Assembly (NCBI RefSeq): GCF_026419855.1
Contig: NZ_JAOAKP010000010.1
Span: 1-43,917 of the forward strand
Source of the DNA: Methanothrix sp.
Lineage (GTDB): Archaea > Halobacteriota > Methanosarcinia > Methanotrichales > Methanotrichaceae
Length of the DNA: 43,917 nt
Reading direction: 5' to 3'
The notes under the pieces were generated by a model. The model was given only the letters and a program-made list of their open reading frames with translations, was not told where the DNA came from and searched no databases. The translations under genes were made by a program, and so were the position numbers. Each line of letters starts with the position of its first letter. Position 1 is the first letter of the stretch. Shown in pieces: positions 37,290-43,917 of this stretch.

Positions 37290-38057
37290 ATGATAGCGTT
37301 CGATCCATATGCGATATACAGCCTCTGGCTGAGGGAGATGATCCGGTTCTTCAGGCTCAAATCCAGGGTTGTGGGATCGATAGCCCCGCCGTTCTTCTTC
37401 CTGGCATTCCTCGGCACAGGCTTCAGCGGCATGGCGTCCAGGGTTCCTGCCGGAGTGGACTACATAAACTATCTCGCCCCAGGGATTATAGGCATGACGC
37501 TGCTATTCAGCTCAACGTTCGCAGGGATGTCGGTTCTCTGGGACAGGGAATTCGGCTTTCTTCGGGAGATAATGGTCGCGCCGGTGACGAGGCTGTCGAT
37601 AGTGCTGGGTAGGACTGCAGGAGGCGTGACCCAGGCCGTGATTCAGGGCATAATAATACTCATACCCGGGATAGCGATGGGCGTTAAAATAAAAGGGCTG
37701 ACAGGACTGCTTCTATCGCTGGCGCTCATGGTCCTCATATCCGCGACGTTCATAGGAGTCGGTCTGGCATTCGCATCCAGGATGAAGGACATGTCCGGAT
37801 TCAGCCTGATAATGAACTTCATGATATTCCCTGTGTTCCTGCTATCAGGAGCGCTATTCCCGGTGCAGAACCTGCCGGAGGTGGTCAGGGTCCTCTCCTA
37901 CATCGATCCCCTGACGTATGGAGTCGATGCGCTGAGAGGCTGCCTTGTCGGCGCGAACTCGCTTCCCTTAATGCTGGACGCCATGGTGCTCACAGGATGC
38001 TGCGCAGCGACCATGGCTATAGGGGCGTACCTCTTCGAGACCAGCGATGTCGATTAG
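37290..38057 (+). CDS. ABC-2 type transporter permease (DrrB type)
   Basis: A 255-residue membrane protein with about six helices, partner of the upstream ATPase. The ABC-2 pattern is visible in YINYLAPGIIGMTLLFSSTF, WDREFGFLREIMVAPVTRL and the C-terminal LSGALFPVQNLPEVVRVLSY with IDPLTYGVDALRG. Its stop overlaps the stop of the convergent crystallin-like gene by two bases. Confidence 0.9.
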   Translation: MIAFDPYAIYSLWLREMIRFFRLKSRVVGSIAPPFFFLAFLGTGFSGMASRVPAGVDYINYLAPGIIGMTLLFSSTFAGMSVLWDREFGFLREIMVAPVTRLSIVLGRTAGGVTQAVIQGIIILIPGIAMGVKIKGLTGLLLSLALMVLISATFIGVGLAFASRMKDMSGFSLIMNFMIFPVFLLSGALFPVQNLPEVVRVLSYIDPLTYGVDALRGCLVGANSLPLMLDAMVLTGCCAATMAIGAYLFETSDVD

Positions 38058-38464
38058 CGGAGCCTCTTCATGGAGCTGATCTCGTTTATGCCGTAGTCCG
38101 AGATCGAGGGGTAGATCCCGGGCCCGAATTCCATGTCATACGGGCTCTGAAAGTTCGGCTCTCTGTAAAGACGCCAGACGCCGCTCAGGACGACAATTGA
38201 TCTAGGCGTGACATTGAATGCGCCATCCGCTCTCACATCAGCGTCAGACTCGAATACGTGCTTGTGCACACCTCTCTGGTTCGCGTCCGCGAAGAGCACA
38301 GCCTCCGACGGACCTCCTGTAGTAGCGGCGCCTGTCACCACGCTCTGAAGGTCGGATACACCAGGACCAAAGCCGCCAGGCATCATTATGTTCCGCTGCG
38401 CGCTGACGCACAAAAGTCCGATCAGGACTGCCACGCAGAAAGCAAGCAATATTTTGTTTCTCAT
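38054..38464 (-). CDS. Secreted beta/gamma-crystallin-like protein
   Basis: A 136-residue protein with a signal peptide (basic start MRNK, hydrophobic core to about residue 20, then SAQ). The C-terminal ~45 residues form a Greek-key motif: GVWRLYREPNFQSPYDMEFG followed by PGIYPSISDYGINEISSMKR. The aromatic-G-Y pattern and the SS near the end match beta/gamma-crystallins, which often bind Ca2+. The usual [ND][ND]xxSS site reads INEISS, so one ligand is changed. The middle is low-similarity. A surface or periplasm-like location is expected. Confidence 0.72.
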   Translation of the reverse strand: MRNKILLAFCVAVLIGLLCVSAQRNIMMPGGFGPGVSDLQSVVTGAATTGGPSEAVLFADANQRGVHKHVFESDADVRADGAFNVTPRSIVVLSGVWRLYREPNFQSPYDMEFGPGIYPSISDYGINEISSMKRLR

Positions 38465-38682
38465 ATTATTATCACCTCTCTCTTAAAGAATTTCTTTTTT
38501 TATTCCGTCATACATTATCCGGAAAGATATTTCGATGGAAGATATATTAATATCGTTTAAGTGTTTTGCAGGAGATTTCTGGAGGGTCTCGTTATGAATA
38601 TGGCACATCCTGGGGATTCGGCGGACCGGTAATCTTGGAGAAGGAGACAGAGTCTACTGCGATTGATCGAGGTTACCAGAGT

Positions 38683-38805
38683 CGCTCTTGTGTGTTTAGC
38701 AACTTAGAGGTCTAGCAAGCAGGTTACTGGAATCGCACATTTATTTTCAAGAACGCATCGGAGGCCCCGTGCTTCATCTGGCAAGTCATCATATGGATAA
38801 GAGCG
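38683..38805 (-). mobile_element. MITE-A copy 5 (123 bp, perfect target duplication)
   Basis: ACCAGAGT is exactly repeated at 38675-38682 and 38806-38813. The termini are CGCTCTT and AAGAGCG. The interior matches copy 4. It sits inside the older repeat shared with the 35-kb locus but at a different point in it, so the two insertions were independent. Confidence 0.92.
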
Positions 38806-39278
38806 ACCAGAGTTTACCTATCCGGCGATTCGATCGCATGAGCCATGAATATAAGCTCCATGCGCGCTTCATCAGATCCTACGACCTCAGATGAACATCC
38901 GATCTTCATGCGTTCAGAGGCTGCGCATAGTCAAAACCCATCGAGGCACTCAGGAGCATTTGAAGCCATCAGATGATGCCAAAACTGTTTGATCTCTTCG
39001 CTGACCCATTTGCGCCATTCACTCCAATCGAATACCATATGGATGTGGGTCGCGAGATCTTTAAGGAATCAGCATGTCCGGCATCATGCTCCAAAGATCC
39101 CACAAGGCTGCATGAGGCTTATCTGAATGATATTAGTAAACGACCAGGATGGCGAGTTATACCACCCTTAAGATCTAACTTCACTTATTCTGGTCAAGCC
39201 AAAAATACGCGCGATATATGCAGATTCAGTTTCTACTTATAGAATATCAGTTTCTTGACTACTACAATTACCATTATC

Positions 39279-39286
39279 TATATATA
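39279..39286 (+). promoter_or_regulatory. TATA box of the DUF1699 gene
   Basis: TATATATA lies 27 bp (centre to ATG) before 39310, indicating a leaderless transcript and fixing the start. Confidence 0.6.
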
Positions 39287-39309
39287 TTTTAACATCATTG
39301 TTTCTAATC

Positions 39310-39717
39310 ATGAGATTAAGGGTTGTGAGCTCTAAGAAGGAGATATCCGACCTGAACAGGAACGAGCAGGTCGTCCATCTCGCATTCAGGGCCTCCAACA
39401 TGGACGTCATGAACCTGGTCAGGACGTGCCCGCGGCTCAAGGCAGTTCAGATTCCTCCATCTTACTATCAGACGATGTCGAAGGCGGCGCAGCAGTTCCT
39501 CGAGCTTCAGGGGATAGAGATCATCAAGGGAGACGTCTGGGGCCATCGCAAGGACATAGACGAGTACTACTCCGTGAGCGAGAAGGTCATAGATCGAATA
39601 GCCTCGCTCATGGCCGAAGGCTACAGCATCGATGAGACCGTGAAAAAGGTGCATCGCGAGACGAAGCTCTCAGAGGACCTCATACGCTATCTCCTGAAGG
39701 AGCAGGTGATGGCCTGA
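39310..39717 (+). CDS. DUF1699-family protein
   Basis: A 135-residue protein of a family known mainly from methanogens of the Methanosarcinales group. MRLRVVSSKKEISDLNRNEQ and VVHLAFRASNMDVMNLVRTC are family blocks. The C-terminal third (YSIDETVKKVHRETKLSEDL) looks like a small helix-turn-helix-like domain. No catalytic motif is visible; function unknown. Start chosen by the TATA box and the family N-terminus. Confidence 0.8.
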   Translation: MRLRVVSSKKEISDLNRNEQVVHLAFRASNMDVMNLVRTCPRLKAVQIPPSYYQTMSKAAQQFLELQGIEIIKGDVWGHRKDIDEYYSVSEKVIDRIASLMAEGYSIDETVKKVHRETKLSEDLIRYLLKEQVMA

Positions 39718-39733
39718 GGGGCCACCACCATAG

Positions 39734-39740
39734 TTTTATT
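39734..39740 (+). promoter_or_regulatory. TATA box of the thioredoxin-fold gene
   Basis: TTTTATT is centred 26 bp before ATG 39763. This favours 39763 over the in-frame GTG at 39748. Confidence 0.5.
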
Positions 39741-39762
39741 TCTTGAAGTGAAATCCCCGCTC

Positions 39763-40254
39763 ATGGAGCTGGAGCGCCTGATCAGGGACTTTCTGGTGCG
39801 ATCCCGGCGCGACCTCAGAGCGCAGCTCGAGGCCAAATATGGTCTGGATCCAGATGAGATTGATGAGATACTTGATCGCATGATTCACAGGGTCTACGGG
39901 CCTGCACTCAGCCTCGCAGAGAGCCTAATGCAAGGCCATGTCGCACTCTTCATTGAGCGAGATGGGTGCCCAATCTGCAGAGCTGCCGCGCCAGATCTGG
40001 AGCGTTTCCTGGAAGATCACCCGGATTTCAGCTGTGTCAGGCTCGAGTACTCCAAGCCAGAGGGTCTCATCTACCACATCCTGCACCAGGAGGAGAGCGG
40101 CAGACTTCCGCTTGTCGCTCTGATATCAGATGGCACTGTGATGATGCTCGAGACAGGCGGCACCAGAGCGTTCGAGGAGTACGAGCGCTCAGAAAAATGC
40201 GAGGGCCTGTGTGAGGTAAGAGCGCCAGGCAAATCAGGAGATCACAGAGTTTAG
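39763..40254 (+). CDS. Thioredoxin-fold protein with N-terminal helical domain
   Basis: A 163-residue protein. Residues 1-55 are helical and charged (LIRDFLVRSRRDLRAQLEAK). Then follows a thioredoxin fold: strand HVALFIERDG, active-site motif CPIC, and the cis-proline region ESGRLPLVALISDG. The dithiol motif suggests disulfide exchange or a peroxiredoxin-like partner. The helical extension is unusual for thioredoxins and may bind a client. Five bases separate it from tpiA, so it probably heads the tpiA-acyP-fdx-ggr operon. Confidence 0.75.
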   Translation: MELERLIRDFLVRSRRDLRAQLEAKYGLDPDEIDEILDRMIHRVYGPALSLAESLMQGHVALFIERDGCPICRAAAPDLERFLEDHPDFSCVRLEYSKPEGLIYHILHQEESGRLPLVALISDGTVMMLETGGTRAFEEYERSEKCEGLCEVRAPGKSGDHRV

Positions 40255-40259
40255 GTGGG

Positions 40260-40928
40260 ATGGCTTTGACGCTGATAGTTATTAACTTCAAGACCTACAG
40301 GGAGGCGACAGGAGATTCGGCTGTCGCCCTATCGAAGATATGCGAGAGCATAGCCTCTGAGTACGGCGTTGATATCGTGGTTGCGCCGCAGGCCGCTGAT
40401 ATAAGAGCGGTCGCATCCGCTGTGAGCATACCGGTTTATGCGCAGCACGTCGACGGTGTCGGCTTTGGCAGCTTCACAGGGCACATCACTGCCGCCTCCG
40501 TGAAGGCGGCAGGGGCATCAGGATCTCTTATAAATCACTCGGAGCGCCGGCTCAGGCTTGCAGACATCGAGGCATCTCTCAGGGCGTGCAGGTCAGAGGG
40601 GCTGAGGTCGATAATATGCACGAACAACGTCGCAACAACAAGAGCAGCTGCGGCCCTGCGGCCGGACTATGTTGCTGTGGAGCCGCCGGAGCTCATAGGC
40701 TCTGGAATACCTGTCTCCAAGGCAGATCCTGAGGTTGTCAGGGGCTCGGTCGAGGCGGTCAGGGCCATAGAGCGGGATGTTGGCGTGCTCTGCGGCGCAG
40801 GGATCACGCACGGCGATGATCTCAGAGCTGCCCTTGAGCTCGGCGCTGTGGGTGTGCTTCTCGCCTCAGGGATCGTGAAGGCGAAGGACCAGAGGAAGGC
40901 GCTCGAGGATCTGGTGACAGGAGTTTGA
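40260..40928 (+). CDS. tpiA: Triosephosphate isomerase (archaeal type)
   Basis: A 222-residue, short archaeal TIM. LIVINFKTYREATG holds the substrate lysine, SLINHSERRLRL the catalytic histidine region, AVEPPELIGSG the catalytic glutamate, and GAGITHGDDLRAALELGAVG the phosphate loop. It interconverts glyceraldehyde-3-phosphate and dihydroxyacetone phosphate, feeding glycerol-1-phosphate for lipids as well as gluconeogenesis. Confidence 0.96.
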   Translation: MALTLIVINFKTYREATGDSAVALSKICESIASEYGVDIVVAPQAADIRAVASAVSIPVYAQHVDGVGFGSFTGHITAASVKAAGASGSLINHSERRLRLADIEASLRACRSEGLRSIICTNNVATTRAAAALRPDYVAVEPPELIGSGIPVSKADPEVVRGSVEAVRAIERDVGVLCGAGITHGDDLRAALELGAVGVLLASGIVKAKDQRKALEDLVTGV

Positions 40929-40932
40929 GATC

Positions 40933-41205
40933 ATGACCATATGTGTTCGCGTCAGGGTCTCAGGAAGGGTTCAGGGGGTCGGCTACAGGTACTACACAAC
41001 CACACATGCCAGGGCGCTCGGTGTCAAGGGATGGATAAGAAACCTCCCTGGCGGGGGCGTTGAGGCGGTGCTTGAGGGGGAGAGGAAGAGCGTCGGTGAG
41101 CTTCTCGGCCTGATGAAATCAGGACCATCTGGCGCGATGGTCTCTGGAATGGAGATCGCGGAGCTAGAGTGCAAGGGCTACGATGATTTCAGGATTATCT
41201 ACTGA
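40933..41205 (+). CDS. acyP: Acylphosphatase
   Basis: A 90-residue enzyme that hydrolyses acyl phosphates such as acetyl phosphate. [20 protein letters not shown] contains the catalytic arginine and [17 protein letters not shown] the catalytic asparagine. Four bases after tpiA and directly followed by the ferredoxin gene. Confidence 0.95.
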   Translation: MTICVRVRVSGRVQGVGYRYYTTTHARALGVKGWIRNLPGGGVEAVLEGERKSVGELLGLMKSGPSGAMVSGMEIAELECKGYDDFRIIY

Positions 41206-41223
41206 ATGCAGGGGTGGAGACGA

Positions 41224-41403
41224 TTGATCACTGTCAACAGATACGTTTGTGGATACTGCGGCGCATGTGTTGGCGTCTGCCCTGTCTGCGCCCTGGAGCT
41301 CGTGGAGACCTGGATAGAGGTCTCCGATGGGTGCATAGAGTGCGGCAGATGCGTCAAGCTCTGCCCGACCGGAGCGCTCAGTCTCGAGGAGGCGCAGCGA
41401 TGA
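41224..41403 (+). CDS. 2[4Fe-4S] ferredoxin, likely partner of the lipid reductase
   Basis: A 59-residue bacterial-type ferredoxin with [14 protein letters not shown] and [12 protein letters not shown]. The start is uncertain: TTG 41224 has GGTGGAG five bases upstream and gives [14 protein letters not shown], while ATG 41206, directly after the acylphosphatase stop, would add six residues. Its stop overlaps the geranylgeranyl reductase start (ATGA), so it is a good candidate for that enzyme's electron donor. Confidence 0.88.
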   Translation: MITVNRYVCGYCGACVGVCPVCALELVETWIEVSDGCIECGRCVKLCPTGALSLEEAQR

Positions 41404-42575
41404 GGTGTGATGTTGTTGTGGTCGGCGCCGGCCCGGGCGGATCGATGGCTGCCAAGACAGCTGCCGAGAAGGGCCTGAGGGTAGTTCTCATGGAGAAGCG
41501 GCAGGAGATCGGGGATCCGGTGAGGTGCGCTGAGGGGGTCAGCAAGGCGCGCCTGAGCAGCATGATCAAACCCGATCCGAAATGGATAGCCGCAGAGGTG
41601 AGGGGCGCGCGCCTCTACGCCCCAGACGGCTCGAGCATCGTCATGTCCGAGGATAAATCCGGAGATGAAGTGGGATACGTGCTGGAGCGCAAGATCTTCG
41701 ACCGAGCGCTGGCGATGGAGGCGGCCCGCGCAGGCGCGAAGGTGATGGTCAAGACGAGGGCTCTGGACCTGCTGAAGGTTGATGGCTCTGTGAGGGGCGT
41801 CAGGGCCATGCGTTATGGGGAGATCATCGATATAGAGGCCGATGTCGTCATAGGCGCAGATGGAGTCGAGTCTAAGGTGGGAAGGTGGGCCGGCATAGAC
41901 ACATCGCTTAAACCCGGAGACATAGAGGTCTGCGCGCAGTTTCTGCTCTATGATAAGAGCATCGACGACGAGTACTGCGAGTTCTTCCTGGGAAATGAGC
42001 TGGCACCCGGTGGCTATGTATGGTCGTTTCCAAAGGGAGAGAATCTGGCGAACGTGGGGCTCGGCGTCATTGGCTCGAGGTCAGAGCCCGGAGCGCCCGT
42101 GAAGCTCCTCAGGAGGTTCGTCGAGAGGAGAATGCCTGAGGCGAGGATCGTGGAAATGGTCGTCGGAGGCGTCCCGGTCTCAGGTCCGATCGAGAGGACC
42201 ATCGCCGATGGTGTGCTGCTGGTCGGGGACGCTGCGCGCCAGTCGGATCCGATAACAGGTGGGGGCATACTCAACGCGATGCAGGCCGGGATAATGGCTG
42301 GCGAGGTTGTAGCAGATGCTGTATCCAGCGGTGACACCAGCGTCGAGGGGCTCATGGTCTATGAGAAACGCTGGCGGGAGAGCATCGGAAAGCAGATATC
42401 AAGACATCTCGATCTCAAGGAGTTTTTTATAAAACTGAGCGATGAGGACTTGAACAACCTCATGCACTCGATCCAGTCAGAGGACGTCTCCAAGATGGAT
42501 CTGCGGGGAATGCTCAGGGTGCTTATCCGCCTGAACCCGAAGATGCTGTGGGAGCTGAGGCATCTCGTGATGTAG
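41400..42575 (+). CDS. Digeranylgeranylglycerophospholipid reductase
   Basis: A 391-residue flavoprotein that saturates the double bonds of archaeal isoprenoid lipids. The FAD site is [20 protein letters not shown], followed by [24 protein letters not shown] and the second FAD motif [21 protein letters not shown] 41400 overlaps the ferredoxin stop; the open frame further upstream belongs to another frame of the ferredoxin gene. The reduction needs a strong low-potential donor, which the adjacent ferredoxin could supply. Confidence 0.94.
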   Translation: MRCDVVVVGAGPGGSMAAKTAAEKGLRVVLMEKRQEIGDPVRCAEGVSKARLSSMIKPDPKWIAAEVRGARLYAPDGSSIVMSEDKSGDEVGYVLERKIFDRALAMEAARAGAKVMVKTRALDLLKVDGSVRGVRAMRYGEIIDIEADVVIGADGVESKVGRWAGIDTSLKPGDIEVCAQFLLYDKSIDDEYCEFFLGNELAPGGYVWSFPKGENLANVGLGVIGSRSEPGAPVKLLRRFVERRMPEARIVEMVVGGVPVSGPIERTIADGVLLVGDAARQSDPITGGGILNAMQAGIMAGEVVADAVSSGDTSVEGLMVYEKRWRESIGKQISRHLDLKEFFIKLSDEDLNNLMHSIQSEDVSKMDLRGMLRVLIRLNPKMLWELRHLVM

Positions 42576-42703
42576 CTCTGGCGCAGCTCACCCTTCCGTG
42601 GAGAGAGATCGCATACGTCTTGGTAATGCGAGCAATCCTCAGCTTTACTGCTGGAGCTGCTCCACAGATCGCGATCCCTCCACCGGACGCTGCAGAGAGC
42701 TAT

Positions 42704-43168
42704 TCAGCTCAGCGCTCTTGCGGATATTATCACCACGTCCTCAAGGGGCCTGTCCTCGGCGTCGGTCCTCACGTTTCCTATTTTATCAACTACATCCATT
42801 CCCTCGACGACCTTACCGAAGACTGGATGCATTCTGTCCAGGTAGTTGTTGTTCACAAGGTTGATGAAGAACTGGCTGCCTCCTGTGTTCGGTCCTGCGT
42901 TCGCCATGGCCACTGTCCCCCGGTCGTTCCTGTTGTGCCTCGAGAACTCATCGGGGATGGTGTAGCCAGGACCGCCATAGCCCGTGCCTGTCGGGTCTCC
43001 TGTCTGGATCATGAATCCGGCAATAACCCTGTGGAAAATCACGCCATCGTAGAAGCCGCTTTCAACAAGCTTCATAAAGTTCCCCGCAGTTATGGGCATG
43101 TTATCGTAAAGCTCAACCACCACATCCCCCATGGATGTCTTTAAAAGCACCCTGCGATTACCGGCCAT
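42704..43168 (-). CDS. ppiB: Peptidyl-prolyl cis-trans isomerase, cyclophilin type
   Basis: A 154-residue cytoplasmic cyclophilin. GVIFHRVIAGFMIQTGDPTG, the GGSQFFINLVNNNYLDRMHP block and PVFGKVVEGMDVVDKI contain the active-site residues (R, F, M, Q). The TATA box at 43191-43197 lies about 26 bp upstream on this strand, so the gene is probably leaderless. It is convergent with the lipid reductase; the 128-bp gap shows nothing notable. Confidence 0.96.
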   Translation of the reverse strand: MAGNRRVLLKTSMGDVVVELYDNMPITAGNFMKLVESGFYDGVIFHRVIAGFMIQTGDPTGTGYGGPGYTIPDEFSRHNRNDRGTVAMANAGPNTGGSQFFINLVNNNYLDRMHPVFGKVVEGMDVVDKIGNVRTDAEDRPLEDVVIISARALS

Positions 43169-43190
43169 GGATTTTGGTAGGAGTAGGTAA

Positions 43191-43197
43191 AATATAA
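43191..43197 (-). promoter_or_regulatory. TATA box of ppiB
   Basis: Read on the minus strand the sequence is TTATATT, 26 bp before the ppiB ATG at 43168. Confidence 0.55.
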
Positions 43198-43226
43198 AAG
43201 TGATGCATGGAGTGCAGCCGATTCAG

Positions 43227-43272
43227 TGCGGCTGCCGGGATTCGAACCCGGGTTACGAGCTTGGGAAGCTCA
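43227..43272 (-). pseudogene. 3' half of tRNA-Gly(CCC), probable integration (att) remnant
   Basis: On the minus strand there is a clean anticodon arm (TGAGC-TTCCCAA-GCTCG, anticodon CCC), a T arm (CCGGG-TTCGAAT-CCCGG), the 3' acceptor strand CAGCCGC and discriminator A. Upstream, where a D arm and the matching 5' acceptor GCGGCTG should be, the sequence does not fit and GCGGCTG is absent. Archaeal integrases usually recombine within the anticodon-to-3'-end half of a tRNA gene, and a recombinase relic starts 96 bp away. The intact tRNA is expected at the other end of the element, outside the window. Confidence 0.75.
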
Positions 43273-43302
43273 CGCGTGCTCGCTCTTCGAGCTGCGCGCG
43301 CG
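43273..43302. repeat. GC-rich imperfect inverted repeat beside the tRNA half
   Basis: GCTCG and CGAGC around CTCTT, flanked by CGCG-rich arms, lie exactly where the 5' half of the tRNA is missing. It could be the arm-type binding region of the attachment site or the scar of the junction. Confidence 0.35.
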
Positions 43303-43367
43303 GTGCATGCTGATTTTTGATATGACTTCCTAAATATGTGACAAATCATCGAATAAAGTGATAAAAT

Positions 43368-43800
43368 ATGATGAAAAAAATTTATGTAAGATGGACAAAA
43401 CCAGCTAATATAACTCAGATAGATCAATCTATAAAGACATATAAAAGGTACTTGAAGGGGCTGGGATTCAGCGATCAGACTGTTGAGATGTACGGTCACC
43501 GGGTAAAAGCGTACTTGGTCTCTATTGGCACCACAAGGCCATCTGAAGTGGATTATAGCAACTACCGCCAGAACATGATAGAGCGGAAGCTATCACGAAG
43601 CACAATAAACAGCACCACATCAGCAATTCGGCGTTATCATGATATGATAGGCATACCAGTCGAAGCTACATATCTGACACCGAGGAACATCATTCCATAC
43701 TATACATCATTCCATACTATTTTACTGAGACCGAGACCTCCAGTATATTCTCAGTAATAAATAATATAAAGCATTATGCAATGTTGACGACGATGTTTTA
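43368..43800 (+). pseudogene. Tyrosine recombinase (integrase), frameshifted and interrupted
   Basis: The first ~110 codons encode a SAM-like core-binding domain (TYKRYLKGLGFSDQTVEMYG, RKLSRSTINSTTSAIRRYHD). A 17-bp tandem duplication (43687-43703 and 43704-43720) then shifts the frame. If one copy is removed, the frame continues PRNIIPYYFTETETSSIF, SVINNIKHYAMLTTMFY, which is the start of a tyrosine-recombinase catalytic domain. It stops there, where an IS end begins. The R-H-R-Y catalytic residues are not in the window. It is the likely enzyme that once integrated into the neighbouring tRNA-Gly. Confidence 0.8.
43687..43720. repeat. Exact 17-bp tandem duplication in the integrase
   Basis: ACATCATTCCATACTAT occurs twice in a row. 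Since 17 is not a multiple of three it breaks the reading frame; both flanks read as one integrase when one copy is ignored. Confidence 0.9.
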
Positions 43801-43805
43801 TCAAT

Positions 43806-43917
43806 GAAGTCGTCTCAAAATTCACAGTCTCCTCCAGATGATGAGAAATGCAGCCAGCTGCAGGAATCCCAGGAAGCAAAGGTCGAGTCGTTCATGTCGT
43901 GTTGAGATCCTTCTGAA
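43806..43917 (-). mobile_element. End of an insertion sequence with transposase C-terminus
   Basis: The last 96 bases, read on the minus strand from the window edge to TGA at 43822-43824, encode 31 residues including RRISTRHERLDLCFLGFLQL and ending FLIIWRRL. This matches the C-terminal tail of IS5-type DDE transposases. The probable IS end is near 43806 (GAAGTCGTCTC), 16 bp past the stop, where the integrase frame is lost. The rest of the IS lies outside the window, so its length and target duplication cannot be seen. Confidence 0.7.

Larger units (their letters stand above)
38465..39309. other. 845-bp gap with MITE-A copy 5 and no credible gene
   Basis: An open frame of 89 codons at 38973-39242 has no recognisable domain, no ribosome binding site and no TATA box and is not called. 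CTGCGCATAGTCA at 38921-38933 also occurs at 470-482. The DUF1699 promoter is at the right edge. Confidence 0.55.

Noticed and set aside
38973-39242. 89-codon open frame before the DUF1699 gene
   Set aside because: No recognisable domain or promoter. It cannot be excluded but is not supported.
41214-41399. Long upstream extension of the geranylgeranyl reductase
   Set aside because: It is the ferredoxin gene read in another frame; the FAD fold begins at ATG 41400.
43227-43310. Complete functional tRNA-Gly
   Set aside because: No 5' strand pairing with the acceptor CAGCCGC and no D arm with GG in the loop; only the 3' half is sound.

Overview
The window is chromosomal DNA of a methanogenic euryarchaeon. 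The best fit is Methanothrix (Methanosaeta) in the Methanosarcinales group. The evidence is a split archaeal RNA polymerase (rpoH-B''-B'-A'-A''), archaeal-only proteins (RNase P Rnp4, L39e, LX, aIF6, prefoldin), a methanogen heterodisulfide reductase set, a digeranylgeranyl lipid reductase, a DUF1699 gene and many leaderless genes with a TATA box 25-29 bp before the start codon. The genus is inferred from gene content and base composition; no search was run.

Layout. 1-6.9 kb: two short mobile repeats, then amino-acid genes (threonine synthase, a core-MetE methionine synthase, a HisB homologue lacking its first metal motif), an Fe-S flavoprotein, a YhhQ-type transporter and a voltage-gated K+ channel. 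6.9-9.6 kb: TlyA methyltransferase, XTP pyrophosphatase, a small unknown protein, Rnp4 and a minimal trypsin-fold protease. 9.6-14.7 kb: an overlapping operon hdrA(-mvhD fusion), eight-cluster polyferredoxin (FwdF-like), hdrC, hdrB, which looks like an electron-bifurcating soluble heterodisulfide reductase. 14.9-19.1 kb: translation and secretion operon S19e, PDCD5, PP-loop ATPase, L39e, L31e, aIF6, LX, prefoldin alpha, FtsY. 19.2-23.4 kb: SWIM protein, a mobile repeat, a DUF4064-like membrane protein, and a divergent cas6/csa3 pair with no array in the window. 24-25.6 kb: leuD-like and leuB. 25.66-34.9 kb: intron-containing tRNA-Lys, then RNA polymerase, L30e, NusA, S12, S7. 35-38.5 kb: repeats, fdhD, an ABC exporter and a secreted crystallin-like protein. 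39.3-43.2 kb: DUF1699, thioredoxin-fold protein, TpiA, acylphosphatase, ferredoxin plus geranylgeranyl reductase, and cyclophilin. 43.2-43.9 kb: a 3' half tRNA-Gly, a wrecked tyrosine recombinase and the end of an IS element, read as the edge of an integrated element.

The intergenic space is shaped by small non-autonomous elements. Five copies of a ~121-125 bp element (called MITE-A here) have CGCTCTT/AAGAGCG ends. Four carry perfect 8-bp target duplications and one a decayed duplication. A second ~192 bp family (MITE-B) has GGTAGTCTACC ends and a 7/8 duplication. They lie at the ends of operons, including just after rps7, where the usual EF-2/EF-1alpha/S10 genes are not found. No complete transposase or CRISPR array is visible. 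The most interesting items are the hdr-polyferredoxin operon, the orphan cas6/csa3 pair with palindromic sites, the two MITE families, and the tRNA-Gly half-gene/recombinase boundary.
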